Below the pieces are notes generated by a model, which worked only from the letters and a program-made list of their open reading frames with translations, had not been told where the DNA came from and made no database searches. A DNA stretch of 64,000 bases from Actinoplanes sp. KI2 (lineage in GTDB: Bacteria > Actinomycetota > Actinomycetes > Mycobacteriales > Micromonosporaceae). The stretch covers positions 62,001-126,000 of the forward strand of contig NZ_JAOSZE010000015.1 in the NCBI RefSeq assembly GCF_025630775.1, read 5' to 3'. The position numbers were made by a program, and so were the translations under genes. How positions within the stretch are numbered: position 1 is the first letter of the stretch; the number at the start of each line of letters is the position of its first letter. This document shows positions 39,212 through 48,203 of this stretch, one piece after another.

Positions 39212-40431
39212 CTCTCGAGCAGCGACCGCAGCACCGACAGCCCCCGATACACCTCCCCGAAGCTGGTGCTCAGCGGGGCCGGCCCGATCCGCAGCCCGTC
39301 CGGCCGCCGGTAGTCCGGGATCACCCCGCCGTCCCAGAGCGGCGCGAGCAGCTCCTCGAACCCGGGCTTGCGCAGCGTCACGTGCCCGCCCCGCCGCTGC
39401 GGGTCGCGCGGGCTGACCACCTCGACGTCGTACGGCGCGAGCAGCTCGTCGGCGACGTCCAGCGCGTACCCGGTGAGCAGCAGCGACTTCACCCGCACCG
39501 CCTCGATCCCGGCCGCCTCCAGCATGTCGAGGTTGGCGTGCAGCGGCACCATCGCGAGGATCGGCGGCGTCCCGCTCAGCAGCGCCCGGCTGCCCTCGGC
39601 CGGCTCGTACCCCGGCCCCATCTCGAAGGACGCCCGGTGCCCCATCCAGCCCTGGATCGGCTGCCGCAGAACCGGCAAAAGATCCTTCTTCGCGTACGCG
39701 AAGGCCGGCGCCCCCGGTCCGCCGTTCAGATACTTGTACGTGCAGCCCACCGCGAGATCGACATCCCATTCGTCCAGATAAATCGGGACCGATCCCGCGG
39801 AATGGCACAAGTCCCACATGGCCAGAGCGCCGGCCGAGTGCGCAATCCTGGTGATCTCCGGGACGTCGGCCAGCCAGCCTGATCGATAGGCGACATGGCT
39901 GAACAGCACGAGCGCCGTCCGGTCGTCCACGACCTCCGCGACCTGCGCCGGGTGGACACCGGTAGCGGGATCGGTGGAAATCCAGACGAGTTCCAGCCCG
40001 CGCTCGGCCGCGATCCCCTCCAACACGTACCGATCGGTGGGGAAGTTGTCGGTGTCGAGCACCACGCGGGAGCGCCCGGGCCGGGCCGCGACCGCCGCCC
40101 GCGCCAGCTTGTAGATCAGCACCGTCGTGGAGTCGGCGATCACCGTCTGCCCGGCCGCCGCGCCCAGCGCCACCCGGCCGAGCCGGTCGCCGAGCCGCAG
40201 CGGCCACTCCATCCACTCGTCGGTCCAGCCGCGGATGAGCCGACCGGCCCACTGCTCCCGGATGAAGCGCTCCATCAGCTCCGCGGTCGCCCTGAGCGGC
40301 CGGCCCAGCGAGTTGCCGTCGAGGTACGAGACCACGTCGAAGTCGGCCGGCGCGAGGAACTGGTCGCGGCACCCGGCGAGCGGGTCGGCCGCGTCGAGGT
40401 CGGCGGCGCGGGCGATCAGGTCGTCGGTCAC
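39208..40431 (-). CDS. kynU: Kynureninase
   Basis: 407 residues, the usual length. A PLP enzyme that splits kynurenine to anthranilate and alanine. Features: YLDGNSLGRPLRAT, RGWTDEWMEWPLRLGDRLGR, VLDTDNFPTDRYVLEG, SHVAYRSGWLADVPEITRIA, MWDLCHSAGSVPIYLDEWDV and VGCTYKYLNGGPGAPAFAYA with the Schiff-base Lys in TYKYLNG. Start GTG overlaps the kynA TGA (GTGA), and its stop overlaps the amidohydrolase start, so the three are translationally coupled. Confidence 0.95.
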   Translation of the reverse strand: MTDDLIARAADLDAADPLAGCRDQFLAPADFDVVSYLDGNSLGRPLRATAELMERFIREQWAGRLIRGWTDEWMEWPLRLGDRLGRVALGAAAGQTVIADSTTVLIYKLARAAVAARPGRSRVVLDTDNFPTDRYVLEGIAAERGLELVWISTDPATGVHPAQVAEVVDDRTALVLFSHVAYRSGWLADVPEITRIAHSAGALAMWDLCHSAGSVPIYLDEWDVDLAVGCTYKYLNGGPGAPAFAYAKKDLLPVLRQPIQGWMGHRASFEMGPGYEPAEGSRALLSGTPPILAMVPLHANLDMLEAAGIEAVRVKSLLLTGYALDVADELLAPYDVEVVSPRDPQRRGGHVTLRKPGFEELLAPLWDGGVIPDYRRPDGLRIGPAPLSTSFGEVYRGLSVLRSLLER

Positions 40432-41282
40432 CGGGGTACTCCGATCTCCGTGCGGACGGCGTACAGCTCGGGGAAGAAGGTCAGGTCGAGGGCGGCCTTG
40501 AGGAAGGCGACGCCGCTGGAGCCGCCGGTGCCGCGTTTGAAGCCGATCGTCCGTTCCACGGTCTTGAGGTGCCGGAACCGCCAGAGCTGGAAGTTCTCCT
40601 CCAGGTCGACCAGTTCCTCGCAGGTCTCGTACGCGGCCCAGTGCTTCTCCGGGTCGTTATAGATCTCTACAAACACCGGGACCAGGTCCTCGTTGAACGA
40701 GTACGGCATTGTCACGTCCCGCTGCAGCAGCTCGGCCGGCACCTCGTAGCCGTGCCGCGCGAGGTAGCGCAGGAACTGGTCGTAGACGCTGGGCGCCTCG
40801 AGCGCCTCGGTCAGCATCGCCTGCGCGGCCGGGTCGTCGTTGAAGATCGACAGCATCCGGCGATCCTTGTTGCCGAGCGTGAACTCGACCGCGCGGTACT
40901 GGTACGACTGGAAGCCCGAGGACGTGCCGAGGAAGCTGCGGAACTCGGCGTACTCGCTCGGGGTCAGCGTGGCCAGCACCGACCACTGCTCGGTGAGCGT
41001 GCGCTGGATGTGTTTGACCCGGGCGAGCCCCTTGAGCGCCGGCCGCAGCTCGTCGGCGGCCAGCTGCCGCTGCACCGCGCGCAGCTCGTGCAACACCAGC
41101 TTCAGCCACAGCTCGGAGGTCTGGTGCTGGAGGATGAACAGCAGCTCGTCGTGGTGCTCGGGCATGCTGACCGGGTGCTGCGCGTTGAGGATCTCGTTCA
41201 GGTGCAGATACTTCCCGTACGAGAGGTTGACCTTGAAGTCCCGGACGATGCCGTCCTCGAGGTGTCGTTGTTCGCTAGCCAC
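40428..41282 (-). CDS. kynA: Tryptophan 2,3-dioxygenase
   Basis: 284 residues. A heme enzyme that opens the indole ring to N-formylkynurenine. Conserved: LSYGKYLHLNEILNAQHPVS, EHHDELLFILQHQTSELWLK (with the heme-pocket His), FLGTSSGFQSYQYRAVEFTL, NDPEKHWAAYETCEELVDLE and FKRGTGGSSGVAFLK. Start GTG with TAGCCT six bases upstream (leaderless promoter of its own, inside the 40-bp gap to the YchJ-like gene). It heads the kyn operon. Confidence 0.95.
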   Translation of the reverse strand: MASEQRHLEDGIVRDFKVNLSYGKYLHLNEILNAQHPVSMPEHHDELLFILQHQTSELWLKLVLHELRAVQRQLAADELRPALKGLARVKHIQRTLTEQWSVLATLTPSEYAEFRSFLGTSSGFQSYQYRAVEFTLGNKDRRMLSIFNDDPAAQAMLTEALEAPSVYDQFLRYLARHGYEVPAELLQRDVTMPYSFNEDLVPVFVEIYNDPEKHWAAYETCEELVDLEENFQLWRFRHLKTVERTIGFKRGTGGSSGVAFLKAALDLTFFPELYAVRTEIGVPR

Positions 41283-41322
41283 CCTTGCAGGCTAGTCATC
41301 CGCGGAAAATTGGCACACCTGA

Positions 41323-41739
41323 TCAGACATTGGCGAGGGAGCCGTCGGTAAGGATCGGACCCCAGTACACCCACTGACCGTCATGGCGGACGAAACGGCT
41401 GCGCTCGACCATGTCGCCGGGCTTGCCGTGGTCGCGGTAGTGCGCCCGGAACTCGACGACGCCCTCCGCGTCGAACAGGCCGCCGCCGGTCGAGTCGATG
41501 ATCTCCAGCCCGACCCAGCGCAGGTGCTCATCGGGCACGATCGCCTCCGGCCGGGTGTCCGGGTGCCAGGAGGCCAGCACGTACGCGTCGTCGTCCAGGG
41601 CGAACGCGGAGTACCGCGAGCGCATCAGCGCCTCGGCGCTGGCCGGCGCGTGGCCCTCGTGCGCGGGGCCGCAGCATTCGGCGTAGGCCAGGCCGCGGCC
41701 GCACGGGCAGGCCGTCACGGTCTTGGTTCGTCGAGCCAT
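41323..41739 (-). CDS. YchJ-like SEC-C motif protein
   Basis: 138 residues. N-terminal zinc-binding SEC-C motif CPCGRGLAYAECCGP, then MRSRYSAFALDDDAYVLASW, HPDTRPE and VEFRAHYRDHGKPGD typical of the UPF0225/YchJ family (SnoaL-like fold). Role unknown. It is on the same strand as, and 40 bp upstream of, kynA, which has its own promoter, so co-transcription is possible but not required. Confidence 0.87.
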   Translation of the reverse strand: MARRTKTVTACPCGRGLAYAECCGPAHEGHAPASAEALMRSRYSAFALDDDAYVLASWHPDTRPEAIVPDEHLRWVGLEIIDSTGGGLFDAEGVVEFRAHYRDHGKPGDMVERSRFVRHDGQWVYWGPILTDGSLANV

Positions 41740-41852
41740 GCGGTCGATTCTCCCACCGGACGTTATGTAACCGTGGCGTAAGTGCTGTCGTCGCGCAGCG
41801 CGACGACTTAATCGCTTCAGCGTGGATCTACCGCCGGTGGCCGGATACGGCG

Positions 41853-41968
41853 TGCAACGTTGGGGAAAGGCCGAGCCGAGCGCGGGGACGGCGGCTGCAA
41901 GCGCAGCCACCCGGATCCGATCCGGCTGCAAGGTTGGGTTCGGTTTTTGCAACAAACTGACGTAGGAT
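41853..41968. promoter_or_regulatory. LacI promoter region with four TGCAA motifs
   Basis: TGCAA occurs at 41853, 41896, 41927 and 41948. The last is in GTTTTTGCAACAAAC, an imperfect dyad just upstream of the -10 TAGGAT (41963-41968), which ends six bases before the GTG start. The two central copies share CGGCTGCAAG. Also, GTCGTCGC...GCGACGAC (41787-41807) forms a hairpin further up. Autoregulation by LacI is inferred. Confidence 0.55.
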
Positions 41969-41974
41969 TCCGCC

Positions 41975-42961
41975 GTGACCAAACGTCTGGCCGAGGTGGC
42001 CAAGAAGGCGGGCGTCAGCGAGGCCACGGTCAGCCGAGTGCTCAACGGGCGCAGCGGCGTCTCCGAGGCCACCCGCGCGTCCGTGCTCACCGCGCTCGAT
42101 GTCCTGGGGTACGAGCGACCCACCAAGCTGCGCGGCGAGCGCGGCCGGCTGGTCGGCCTCGTCCTGCCCGAGCTGCAGAACCCGATCTTCCCGGCGCTCG
42201 CCGAGGTGGTGACCGCCTCGCTCGCCCAGCGTGGCTTCACCCCGCTGCTGGCCGCCCGCACGATCGGCGGCGTCCCCGAGCGCGACTACATCGAGATGCT
42301 GCTCGACCATCAGGTGTCCGGTGTGGTCTTCGCCGGCGGGTCATATGCGCTGGCCGACGCCGAGCACAGCCACTACCGGGCGCTGACCGACCGCCGGATG
42401 CCGGTCGTCATGGTCAACGCCGGCGTCGACGACCTGGGCTTCCCGCACATCTCGACCGATGACGCGGTCGCCGTGGAGCAGGCGTACGGCCATCTCAAGT
42501 CCCTCGGCCACCAGCGGGTCGGCATGGTGATGGGCCCGGAGGACCACGTGCCGTCCCGCCGCAAGCTCGCCGGGCTGGAGAAGATCGCGGCCGGCGACTG
42601 GTTCGTCGAGCGCACGAACTTCTCGATGGAGAGCGCCCGGCTGGCCGCGGCCCGCCTGATCGAGCGGGGCGTGACCGGCATGATCTGCGCTTCCGACGTG
42701 CTCGCGCTCGGCTCGATCCGGGCCGCCCGCCGGCTCGGGCTGGAGGTGCCGCGCGACGTGTCGGTCGTCGGTTTCGACGACTCCGCGCTGATGACCTGCA
42801 CCGATCCGCCGCTGACCACGGTGCGTCAGCCGATCGAGATGATGGGCCAGGCGGCGGTCGACCTGCTGGTCAACCAGATCGAGGGCAGCGGCGTCGCCCC
42901 CGACGAGTTGCTGTTCGAACCGGAGCTGGTCGTGCGCGGGTCGACGGCACCGGCTCCCTAA
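41975..42961 (+). CDS. LacI-family sugar regulator
   Basis: 328 residues. HTH RLAEVAKKAGVSEATVSRVL with the LacI hinge helix region, then a periplasmic-binding-like effector domain (LVGLVLPELQNPIFPALAEV, GVVFAGGSYALAD, RVGMVMGPEDHVPSRRKLAG, VTGMICASDVLALGSIRAAR, VSVVGFDDSALMTCTDPPLT). Start GTG, leaderless. It precedes the sugar ABC operon in the same direction, separated by a strong terminator. It probably represses the importer and hydrolase genes and responds to a glucan-derived sugar. Confidence 0.92.
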   Translation: MTKRLAEVAKKAGVSEATVSRVLNGRSGVSEATRASVLTALDVLGYERPTKLRGERGRLVGLVLPELQNPIFPALAEVVTASLAQRGFTPLLAARTIGGVPERDYIEMLLDHQVSGVVFAGGSYALADAEHSHYRALTDRRMPVVMVNAGVDDLGFPHISTDDAVAVEQAYGHLKSLGHQRVGMVMGPEDHVPSRRKLAGLEKIAAGDWFVERTNFSMESARLAAARLIERGVTGMICASDVLALGSIRAARRLGLEVPRDVSVVGFDDSALMTCTDPPLTTVRQPIEMMGQAAVDLLVNQIEGSGVAPDELLFEPELVVRGSTAPAP

Positions 42962-42984
42962 GGCTGACCAGGCAATATTCCTAA

Positions 42985-43013
42985 CGAAGGGCGGGCCGAT
43001 GGCCCGCCCTTCG
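42985..43013 (+). terminator. Terminator after LacI
   Basis: A 13-bp perfect stem (CGAAGGGCGGGCC) with loop GAT, followed by GTTTCC. It separates regulator and importer transcripts. Confidence 0.85.
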
Positions 43014-43144
43014 CCGTTTCCGGGTTTCCGCGGTCGCGTCGAGTTTTTTCTTCATCCAGTCGGCTTCTTGCGGGACATCGTTTGTCTTTGTATCGTCACC
43101 TCCACGAAACATGACGACGAACTTCTTCCCGAAGGGATGAATAG

Positions 43145-44527
43145 ATGTCCGTACCGCAGTACCGACGGGTTGCGGCGCTCGCCGTCGCGGCCGGCTTGGG
43201 CCTCAGCATCGCGGCGTGTTCCACGAAGGGCAGTGACGACTCGGGGAAGGACGCCGGCGGCAAGACGGTCATCACCGTCGACTGCCAGCCGGACGGCTCC
43301 CAGAAGGACCTGCTGGCGAACTGGAACGCCGACGTCGCGGAGTTCGAGAAGCAGAACCCGACCGTCACCATCAAGAGCGTCAGCGTCGGCCAGCAGTGCA
43401 ACAACCCGCCGGACTTCACCGCCCGGCTCACCGGCGGCACGATGACCGACGTCTTCTACGGCTACATGACCGACCTCCAGCAGGTGCTGGACTCCGGCCA
43501 GGCGATGGACATCACCCAGTACGCGACCAAGGACAACATCGCGACCTGGGACAGCGTCGACCCGGCGCTCAAGGCGGTCTTCACCGACAACGGCAAGATC
43601 TACGCCATCCCGACGAAGAACTACTCGATGGGTCTGCTCTACAACAAGACCCTCTTCCAGAAGGCCGGGCTGGACGTCAGCAACCCGCCGAAGACCTGGG
43701 CCGACGTGCGCGCCGCGGCCAAGAAGATCGCCGCGCTGGGCGGCGGGGTGGCCGGCTACGCCGACTACAGCGCGGGTAACACCGGCGGCTGGCACTTCAC
43801 CGCCGAGCTCTACTCGCAGGGCGGCCAGATCCTGAGCGCCGACAACAAGAAGGCCGACTTCAACAACGCCCAGGGCAAGCAGGTCCTGCAGAACCTCAAG
43901 GACATGCGGTACGGCGACAACAGCATGGGCTCGCGGCAGCTGCTGCAGTGGGCCGACCTGCTGACCAACGCCGCGGCCGGCAAGGTCGGCATGTTCATCG
44001 GCGCGCCGGACGCCACCACCGCGATCGTCCAGCAGTTCCAGGGCAAGTACCAGGACTGGGCGATGGCCCCGATGCCCGGCCAGGACGGCGCGGCCAAGGG
44101 CACGCTCGGCGGCGGCGAGGGCTACTTCTTCCGCAAGGACCTCACCCCCGACCAGGTCAAGGCCGGCCTCAAGTGGATCGCCTTCGAGAAGCTGACCCCG
44201 GGCAAGGGCCAGTTCGACTACGCCCGGGCCAAGCCGCAGAACCAGCCGGTCGGCCTGCCCCAGCCGCTGCTGTTCACCAACGGCAGCGACGCCCAGAAGC
44301 AGGAGGCCGACCTGCGCAAGGCGAACCAGAACGTGCCGAGCGAGAACTTCGGCCTCTTCGAGGCGAGCCCGGTGGCGATCAAGGGTGAGCCGGTCAACGC
44401 CCAGGCCATCTACGCGGTGCTCGACAGCGCGATGTCCGGCGTGCTGACCAACCCGAACGCGAACATCGACGAGCTGCTCAAGACCGCCGAGACCAAGACG
44501 AACCAGCTCCTGACCGCCGACAAGTGA
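43145..44527 (+). CDS. Sugar ABC transporter substrate-binding lipoprotein
   Basis: 460 residues. Lipoprotein signal with lipobox SIAAC (Cys ~25). The mature part is a family-1 extracellular solute-binding protein: VITVDCQPDGSQ, LTGGTMTDVFYGYMTDLQQV, DNGKIYAIPTKNYSMGLLYN, LDVSNPPKTWADVRAAAKKI, AAGKVGMFIGAPDA. It captures oligosaccharide for the two permeases downstream. A stable hairpin directly after the stop likely raises its mRNA level relative to the permeases. Confidence 0.93.
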   Translation: MSVPQYRRVAALAVAAGLGLSIAACSTKGSDDSGKDAGGKTVITVDCQPDGSQKDLLANWNADVAEFEKQNPTVTIKSVSVGQQCNNPPDFTARLTGGTMTDVFYGYMTDLQQVLDSGQAMDITQYATKDNIATWDSVDPALKAVFTDNGKIYAIPTKNYSMGLLYNKTLFQKAGLDVSNPPKTWADVRAAAKKIAALGGGVAGYADYSAGNTGGWHFTAELYSQGGQILSADNKKADFNNAQGKQVLQNLKDMRYGDNSMGSRQLLQWADLLTNAAAGKVGMFIGAPDATTAIVQQFQGKYQDWAMAPMPGQDGAAKGTLGGGEGYFFRKDLTPDQVKAGLKWIAFEKLTPGKGQFDYARAKPQNQPVGLPQPLLFTNGSDAQKQEADLRKANQNVPSENFGLFEASPVAIKGEPVNAQAIYAVLDSAMSGVLTNPNANIDELLKTAETKTNQLLTADK

Positions 44528-44532
44528 CCAAC

Positions 44533-44562
44533 GAGTGCGGGGGCCGGCAAGCCCCCGCACTC
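44533..44562 (+). terminator. Intra-operon hairpin between binding protein and permease
   Basis: A 12-bp perfect stem (GAGTGCGGGGGC) with six-base loop CGGCAA, six bases after the stop. It is probably a partial terminator or 3'-end stabiliser, common in binding-protein-dependent operons. Confidence 0.7.
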
Positions 44563-44585
44563 CTTCTCGATCGCAGGAGTTTTCG

Positions 44586-45536
44586 TTGGCAACGATGACC
44601 AGCGCCCCGGAGACGAGCCGCCGGCCACGGGTCTACGCGCGAACCGGGACGGCCCGCACGCGCCGCGGGCGCAAGCTGCGGGACAACCTCACCGGGTACG
44701 CGTTCCTGATCGGGGCGATCTTCTGCTTCGCCCTGTTCCAGTGGTTCCCGATGATCCGCGGCATCGTGATGAGCTTCCAGCACACCAAGCGGGGCGTGAC
44801 CACCTGGGTAGGCTTCGACAACTTCGTGCGCATCGTGCAGGACCCGAGCTTCTGGACCGCCTGGAAGAACACCTTCTACTTCACGGTCCTCGCGCTCATC
44901 CTCGGCTACGCCGTCCCGTTCGTGGTGGCGATCCTGCTCAACGAGTTCCGGCACTTCAAGGGCTACCTGCGCATCCTGGTCTACCTGCCGGTGATGCTGC
45001 CGCCGGCCTCGGCGCTGTTCCTGTTCAAGTACTACGCGTACGACCCGAGCGACGCCGGCCTGTTCAACGCGGTTCTGCACTTCTTCCACCTGCCGAGCTC
45101 GCAGTGGATGCAGTCGCCGTCGATGACGATGCCGGCCATGGTGATCGCCTCGACCTGGATGAACATGGGCGCCGCGGTGCTGATCTACCTGGCCGCCCTG
45201 CAGAACATCCCCGGCGAGCTGTACGAGGCGGCCGAGCTGGACGGCGCGGGCCTGCTGCGCCGCATCTGGAACGTGACGATCCCGCAGACCCGGCTGATCC
45301 TGGCGCTGCTGGCGATGCTCCAGATCGTCGCCACCATGCAGGTCTTCATCGAGCCGCTGATCCTGGCCAACGGCGCCGGCACGCAGGACTCGGCGACGTC
45401 GGTGGCGTACCTCATCTATCAGCACGGCTTCTTCCAGAACGACCTGAACGGCGCCGCCGCGCTCGGCGTGATCATGCTCCTGGTTCTCGCCGCCTTCTCC
45501 GCCGTCTACGTGCGGCTGACCACGAAGCAGGACTGA
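44586..45536 (+). CDS. Sugar ABC transporter permease (MalF type)
   Basis: 316 residues from TTG 44586; AGGAG is six bases before it but 15 before the ATG at 44595, so the TTG is preferred. Six TM segments (YAFLIGAIFCFALFQWF, FTVLALILGYAVPFVVAILL and others) and the EAA loop LYEAAELDGAGLLRRIWNVT contacting the ATPase. No ATPase gene is present here; a shared MsmK/MsiK-like protein is expected to power it. Confidence 0.92.
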   Translation: MATMTSAPETSRRPRVYARTGTARTRRGRKLRDNLTGYAFLIGAIFCFALFQWFPMIRGIVMSFQHTKRGVTTWVGFDNFVRIVQDPSFWTAWKNTFYFTVLALILGYAVPFVVAILLNEFRHFKGYLRILVYLPVMLPPASALFLFKYYAYDPSDAGLFNAVLHFFHLPSSQWMQSPSMTMPAMVIASTWMNMGAAVLIYLAALQNIPGELYEAAELDGAGLLRRIWNVTIPQTRLILALLAMLQIVATMQVFIEPLILANGAGTQDSATSVAYLIYQHGFFQNDLNGAAALGVIMLLVLAAFSAVYVRLTTKQD

Positions 45537-45539
45537 CCG

Positions 45540-46427
45540 ATGGCCTCTGACTCCGGCACCCGCACGCTCATCTCCCAAGCACAGCTCCAGCGCGGCAAGG
45601 GCAAGTTCGTCTACTGGACGCTGCTCGGGCTCACCGTGCTGATCTTCACGCTGGTCTTCATCGGCCCGCTGTACTGGATGGTCACCGGCGCGCTGAAGTC
45701 GGGCCAGGAAATTGCGCAGACCCCGCCCTCGCTGTTCCCGCAGCACCCCGAGACGAAGAACTACGCCGACGCGTGGAGCAACCTCAACCTCGCGAAGCTG
45801 ATGTTCAACACCTTCTACTACGCGGTCGGGGCGGTCTTCTTCCAGCTGGTCTTCGACACCGCCGCGGCGTACGCGCTCTCCAAGCTGCGCCCGATCTTCG
45901 GCAACGTGGTCCTCGCGCTGATGCTGGCCACCCTGATGATCCCGGCGATGGTCGTCATCGTGCCGCAGTACGTGACCGCGATCGACCTGCCGTTCGTGCA
46001 CGCCAGTCTGCTCGACTCGCCGTGGGCGATCTGGCTGCCGCTGGTCGCCAACGCGTTCAACATCTTCCTGCTCAAGCGGTTCTTCGACTCGATCCCGGAG
46101 GATCTGATCGCGGCCGCCATGGTGGACGGGGCGTCGCCGCTGCGCACCCTCTGGTCGATCATCCTGCCGATGTCGCGCCCGATCCTCGGCGTGGTCTCGA
46201 TCTTCGCGGTCACCTACGTGTGGAAAGACTTCCTCTGGCCGAAGCTGGTGATGCCCTCGCCCGAGACCCGCACTCTGAGCGTCGGCATCTACGCCTTCTC
46301 CGGCGGCACCCCGATGAACGTGGTGGTCGCGGCCTCGGTCATCGCGGCGATCCCGACCGTGGTCATCTTCCTGATCTTCCAGCGAAACATCATGTCGGGT
46401 CTGACGGCGGGCAGCGTCAAAGGCTAG
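45540..46427 (+). CDS. Sugar ABC transporter permease (MalG type)
   Basis: 295 residues, ATG three bases after the previous stop. Six TM segments and the EAA loop IAAAMVDGASPLRTLWSIIL (loop then PMSRPILGVVSIFA). It forms the channel with the MalF-type partner. A short hairpin separates it from the next gene. Confidence 0.92.
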   Translation: MASDSGTRTLISQAQLQRGKGKFVYWTLLGLTVLIFTLVFIGPLYWMVTGALKSGQEIAQTPPSLFPQHPETKNYADAWSNLNLAKLMFNTFYYAVGAVFFQLVFDTAAAYALSKLRPIFGNVVLALMLATLMIPAMVVIVPQYVTAIDLPFVHASLLDSPWAIWLPLVANAFNIFLLKRFFDSIPEDLIAAAMVDGASPLRTLWSIILPMSRPILGVVSIFAVTYVWKDFLWPKLVMPSPETRTLSVGIYAFSGGTPMNVVVAASVIAAIPTVVIFLIFQRNIMSGLTAGSVKG

Positions 46428-46474
46428 GCCGCTGCCTCGGTCGTTAAACCCCCGAAATATCCGCAGAAATCTTC

Positions 46475-46493
46475 GGTCCGGGTCACCCGGGCC
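46475..46493 (+). terminator. Weak hairpin between permease and GH13 genes
   Basis: GGTCCGGG and CCCGGGCC with a TCA loop (8-bp stem with one G-T pair). It may partially attenuate readthrough into the glucosidase gene. Confidence 0.4.
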
Positions 46494-46521
46494 TAGCTGA
46501 CCATGCAGAAAGCAGGTGCTT

Positions 46522-48108
46522 GTGTCCACAACAGACGGTGGTCCGTGGTGGAGGAGCGCGGTGATCTACCAGGTGTACCCGAGAAGCTTCGCCGACGCGA
46601 ACGGCGACGGCATCGGGGACATCGACGGCATCCGCGCGCACCTGGGGCACCTGCGCGACCTCGGCATCGACGCGATCTGGATGAGCCCGTGGTACCCGTC
46701 GCCGATGGCCGACGCCGGCTACGACGTGGCCGACTTCCGCGACATCGACCCGGTCTTCGGCACCCTCGCCGGGGCCGAGGCGCTGGTCGAGGAGGCGCAC
46801 GCGGTCGGTATCCGCATGATCGTCGACATCGTTCCGAACCATATCTCCAGCGAGCACCCGTGGTTCAAGGCGGCGCTGGCCGCACCCTCGGCGAAGGAAC
46901 GCGACTACTTCTGGTTCCGGCCGGGGCGGGGCGCGAACGGCGACGAGATGCCGACGGACTGGCGAGGGGAGTTCGGCGGCACGACCTGGACCCGTACCCC
47001 CGATGGCCTTTGGTATCTGCATCTGTTCACGCCCGAGCAGCCCGACCTCAACTGGGACCACCCGGACGTGCGCGCCGAGTTCGAGAGCATCCTGCGGTTC
47101 TGGTTCGACCGCGGGGTCGACGGCATCCGGATCGACTCCGCGGCGCTGCTCTTCAAGGACAAAGACCTGCCCGAGGTACGGGACGGGGCACCGCATCCGT
47201 TCCACGACCTGGACGAGGTGCACGACGTGTACCGGGCCTGGCGCCGGGTGGCCGACTCGTACGACGGTGATCGCGCCCTGATCGGCGAGGTCTGGATGCC
47301 CGACGTCGAGCGGTTCGCCAACTACCTGCGCCCGGACGAGCTGCACGCGGCGTTCAACTTCGACCTCCTCGGCTGCGCCTGGGACCCGGCGCTGATGCGT
47401 GCCTCCATCGACCGCACCCTCGACGCGCACGCCGCGGTCGGTGCGCCGGCCACCTGGGTGCTCTCCAACCACGACGTCACCCGGCACGTCACCCGGTACG
47501 GCCGCGAGGACACCACCTTCAGCTTCGACAACAACCTGGACGGCACCCCGGTCGACCTCGAGCTCGGCACCCGCCGCGCCCGGGCCGCCGCGCTGCTGTC
47601 GTTGTCGCTGCCCGGCGCCACCTACCTCTACCAGGGCGACGAGCTCGGCCTCTGGGAGAACGAGAACATCCCGCCCTCGTCCTTTCAAGATCCGATGTGG
47701 GCGCGGCGTGGGCACAGCCGGGACGGCTGCCGGGTGCCGCTGCCGTGGAGCGGCGACGAGCCGCCGTTCGGCTTCAGCACCGCCTCGCCGTGGCTGCCGC
47801 AGCCGCCGGAGTGGAAGGGGCTGACCGTCGAGGCGCAGACCGGCGACCCCAACTCGATGCTGTCGCTGTACCGGTCGGCGATCGCGCTGCGCCGGGAAGA
47901 GCCCGGCCTGCACCGGGCTGAGATGGCCTGGCTCGACCTGCACCCGCAAGTGCTCGCGTACTGCCGCGGCGCGAATTTCGCCTGCGTCGTCAACATGTCC
48001 GGCGCCTCGATCCCCCTGCCGGACCACGAGACCTCCCTGCTCGCCAGTGGCCCTCTCGACGGTGACCGCCTCCCCCCGGACACCGCCGTCTGGCTGCGCC
48101 TGAGCTGA
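46522..48108 (+). CDS. GH13 alpha-glucosidase (oligo-glucosidase type), cytosolic
   Basis: 528 residues from GTG 46522 (GTG 46516 is also in frame; CAGG is five bases before 46522). GH13 regions: DIVPNH, GVDGIRIDSAALLF with the nucleophile Asp, ALIGEVW with the acid/base Glu, VLSNHDVTRH. No signal peptide, so it acts inside. It hydrolyses alpha-glucosides imported by the ABC system. Context suggests nigero- or maltooligosaccharides. Confidence 0.92.
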   Translation: MSTTDGGPWWRSAVIYQVYPRSFADANGDGIGDIDGIRAHLGHLRDLGIDAIWMSPWYPSPMADAGYDVADFRDIDPVFGTLAGAEALVEEAHAVGIRMIVDIVPNHISSEHPWFKAALAAPSAKERDYFWFRPGRGANGDEMPTDWRGEFGGTTWTRTPDGLWYLHLFTPEQPDLNWDHPDVRAEFESILRFWFDRGVDGIRIDSAALLFKDKDLPEVRDGAPHPFHDLDEVHDVYRAWRRVADSYDGDRALIGEVWMPDVERFANYLRPDELHAAFNFDLLGCAWDPALMRASIDRTLDAHAAVGAPATWVLSNHDVTRHVTRYGREDTTFSFDNNLDGTPVDLELGTRRARAAALLSLSLPGATYLYQGDELGLWENENIPPSSFQDPMWARRGHSRDGCRVPLPWSGDEPPFGFSTASPWLPQPPEWKGLTVEAQTGDPNSMLSLYRSAIALRREEPGLHRAEMAWLDLHPQVLAYCRGANFACVVNMSGASIPLPDHETSLLASGPLDGDRLPPDTAVWLRLS

Positions 48109-48203
48109 CCTTGAACGGGCGCCGGATCCACCGCCGGCGCCTTCAGAGCAGGAGGAGCTACATCCCCGGGGGCTTTTCACGGAAGAAAGGCACCGCTCCC
48201 GCC

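Noticed and set aside
41787..41807. Hairpin upstream of LacI as a terminator
   Set aside because: The stem is real, but neither divergent neighbour ends there, so a terminator role has no transcript to serve.
44478..46529. Minus-strand 683-codon frame opposite the permease genes
   Set aside because: Rich in Arg/Asp/Gly/His with no domain; antisense of two clear permease genes.
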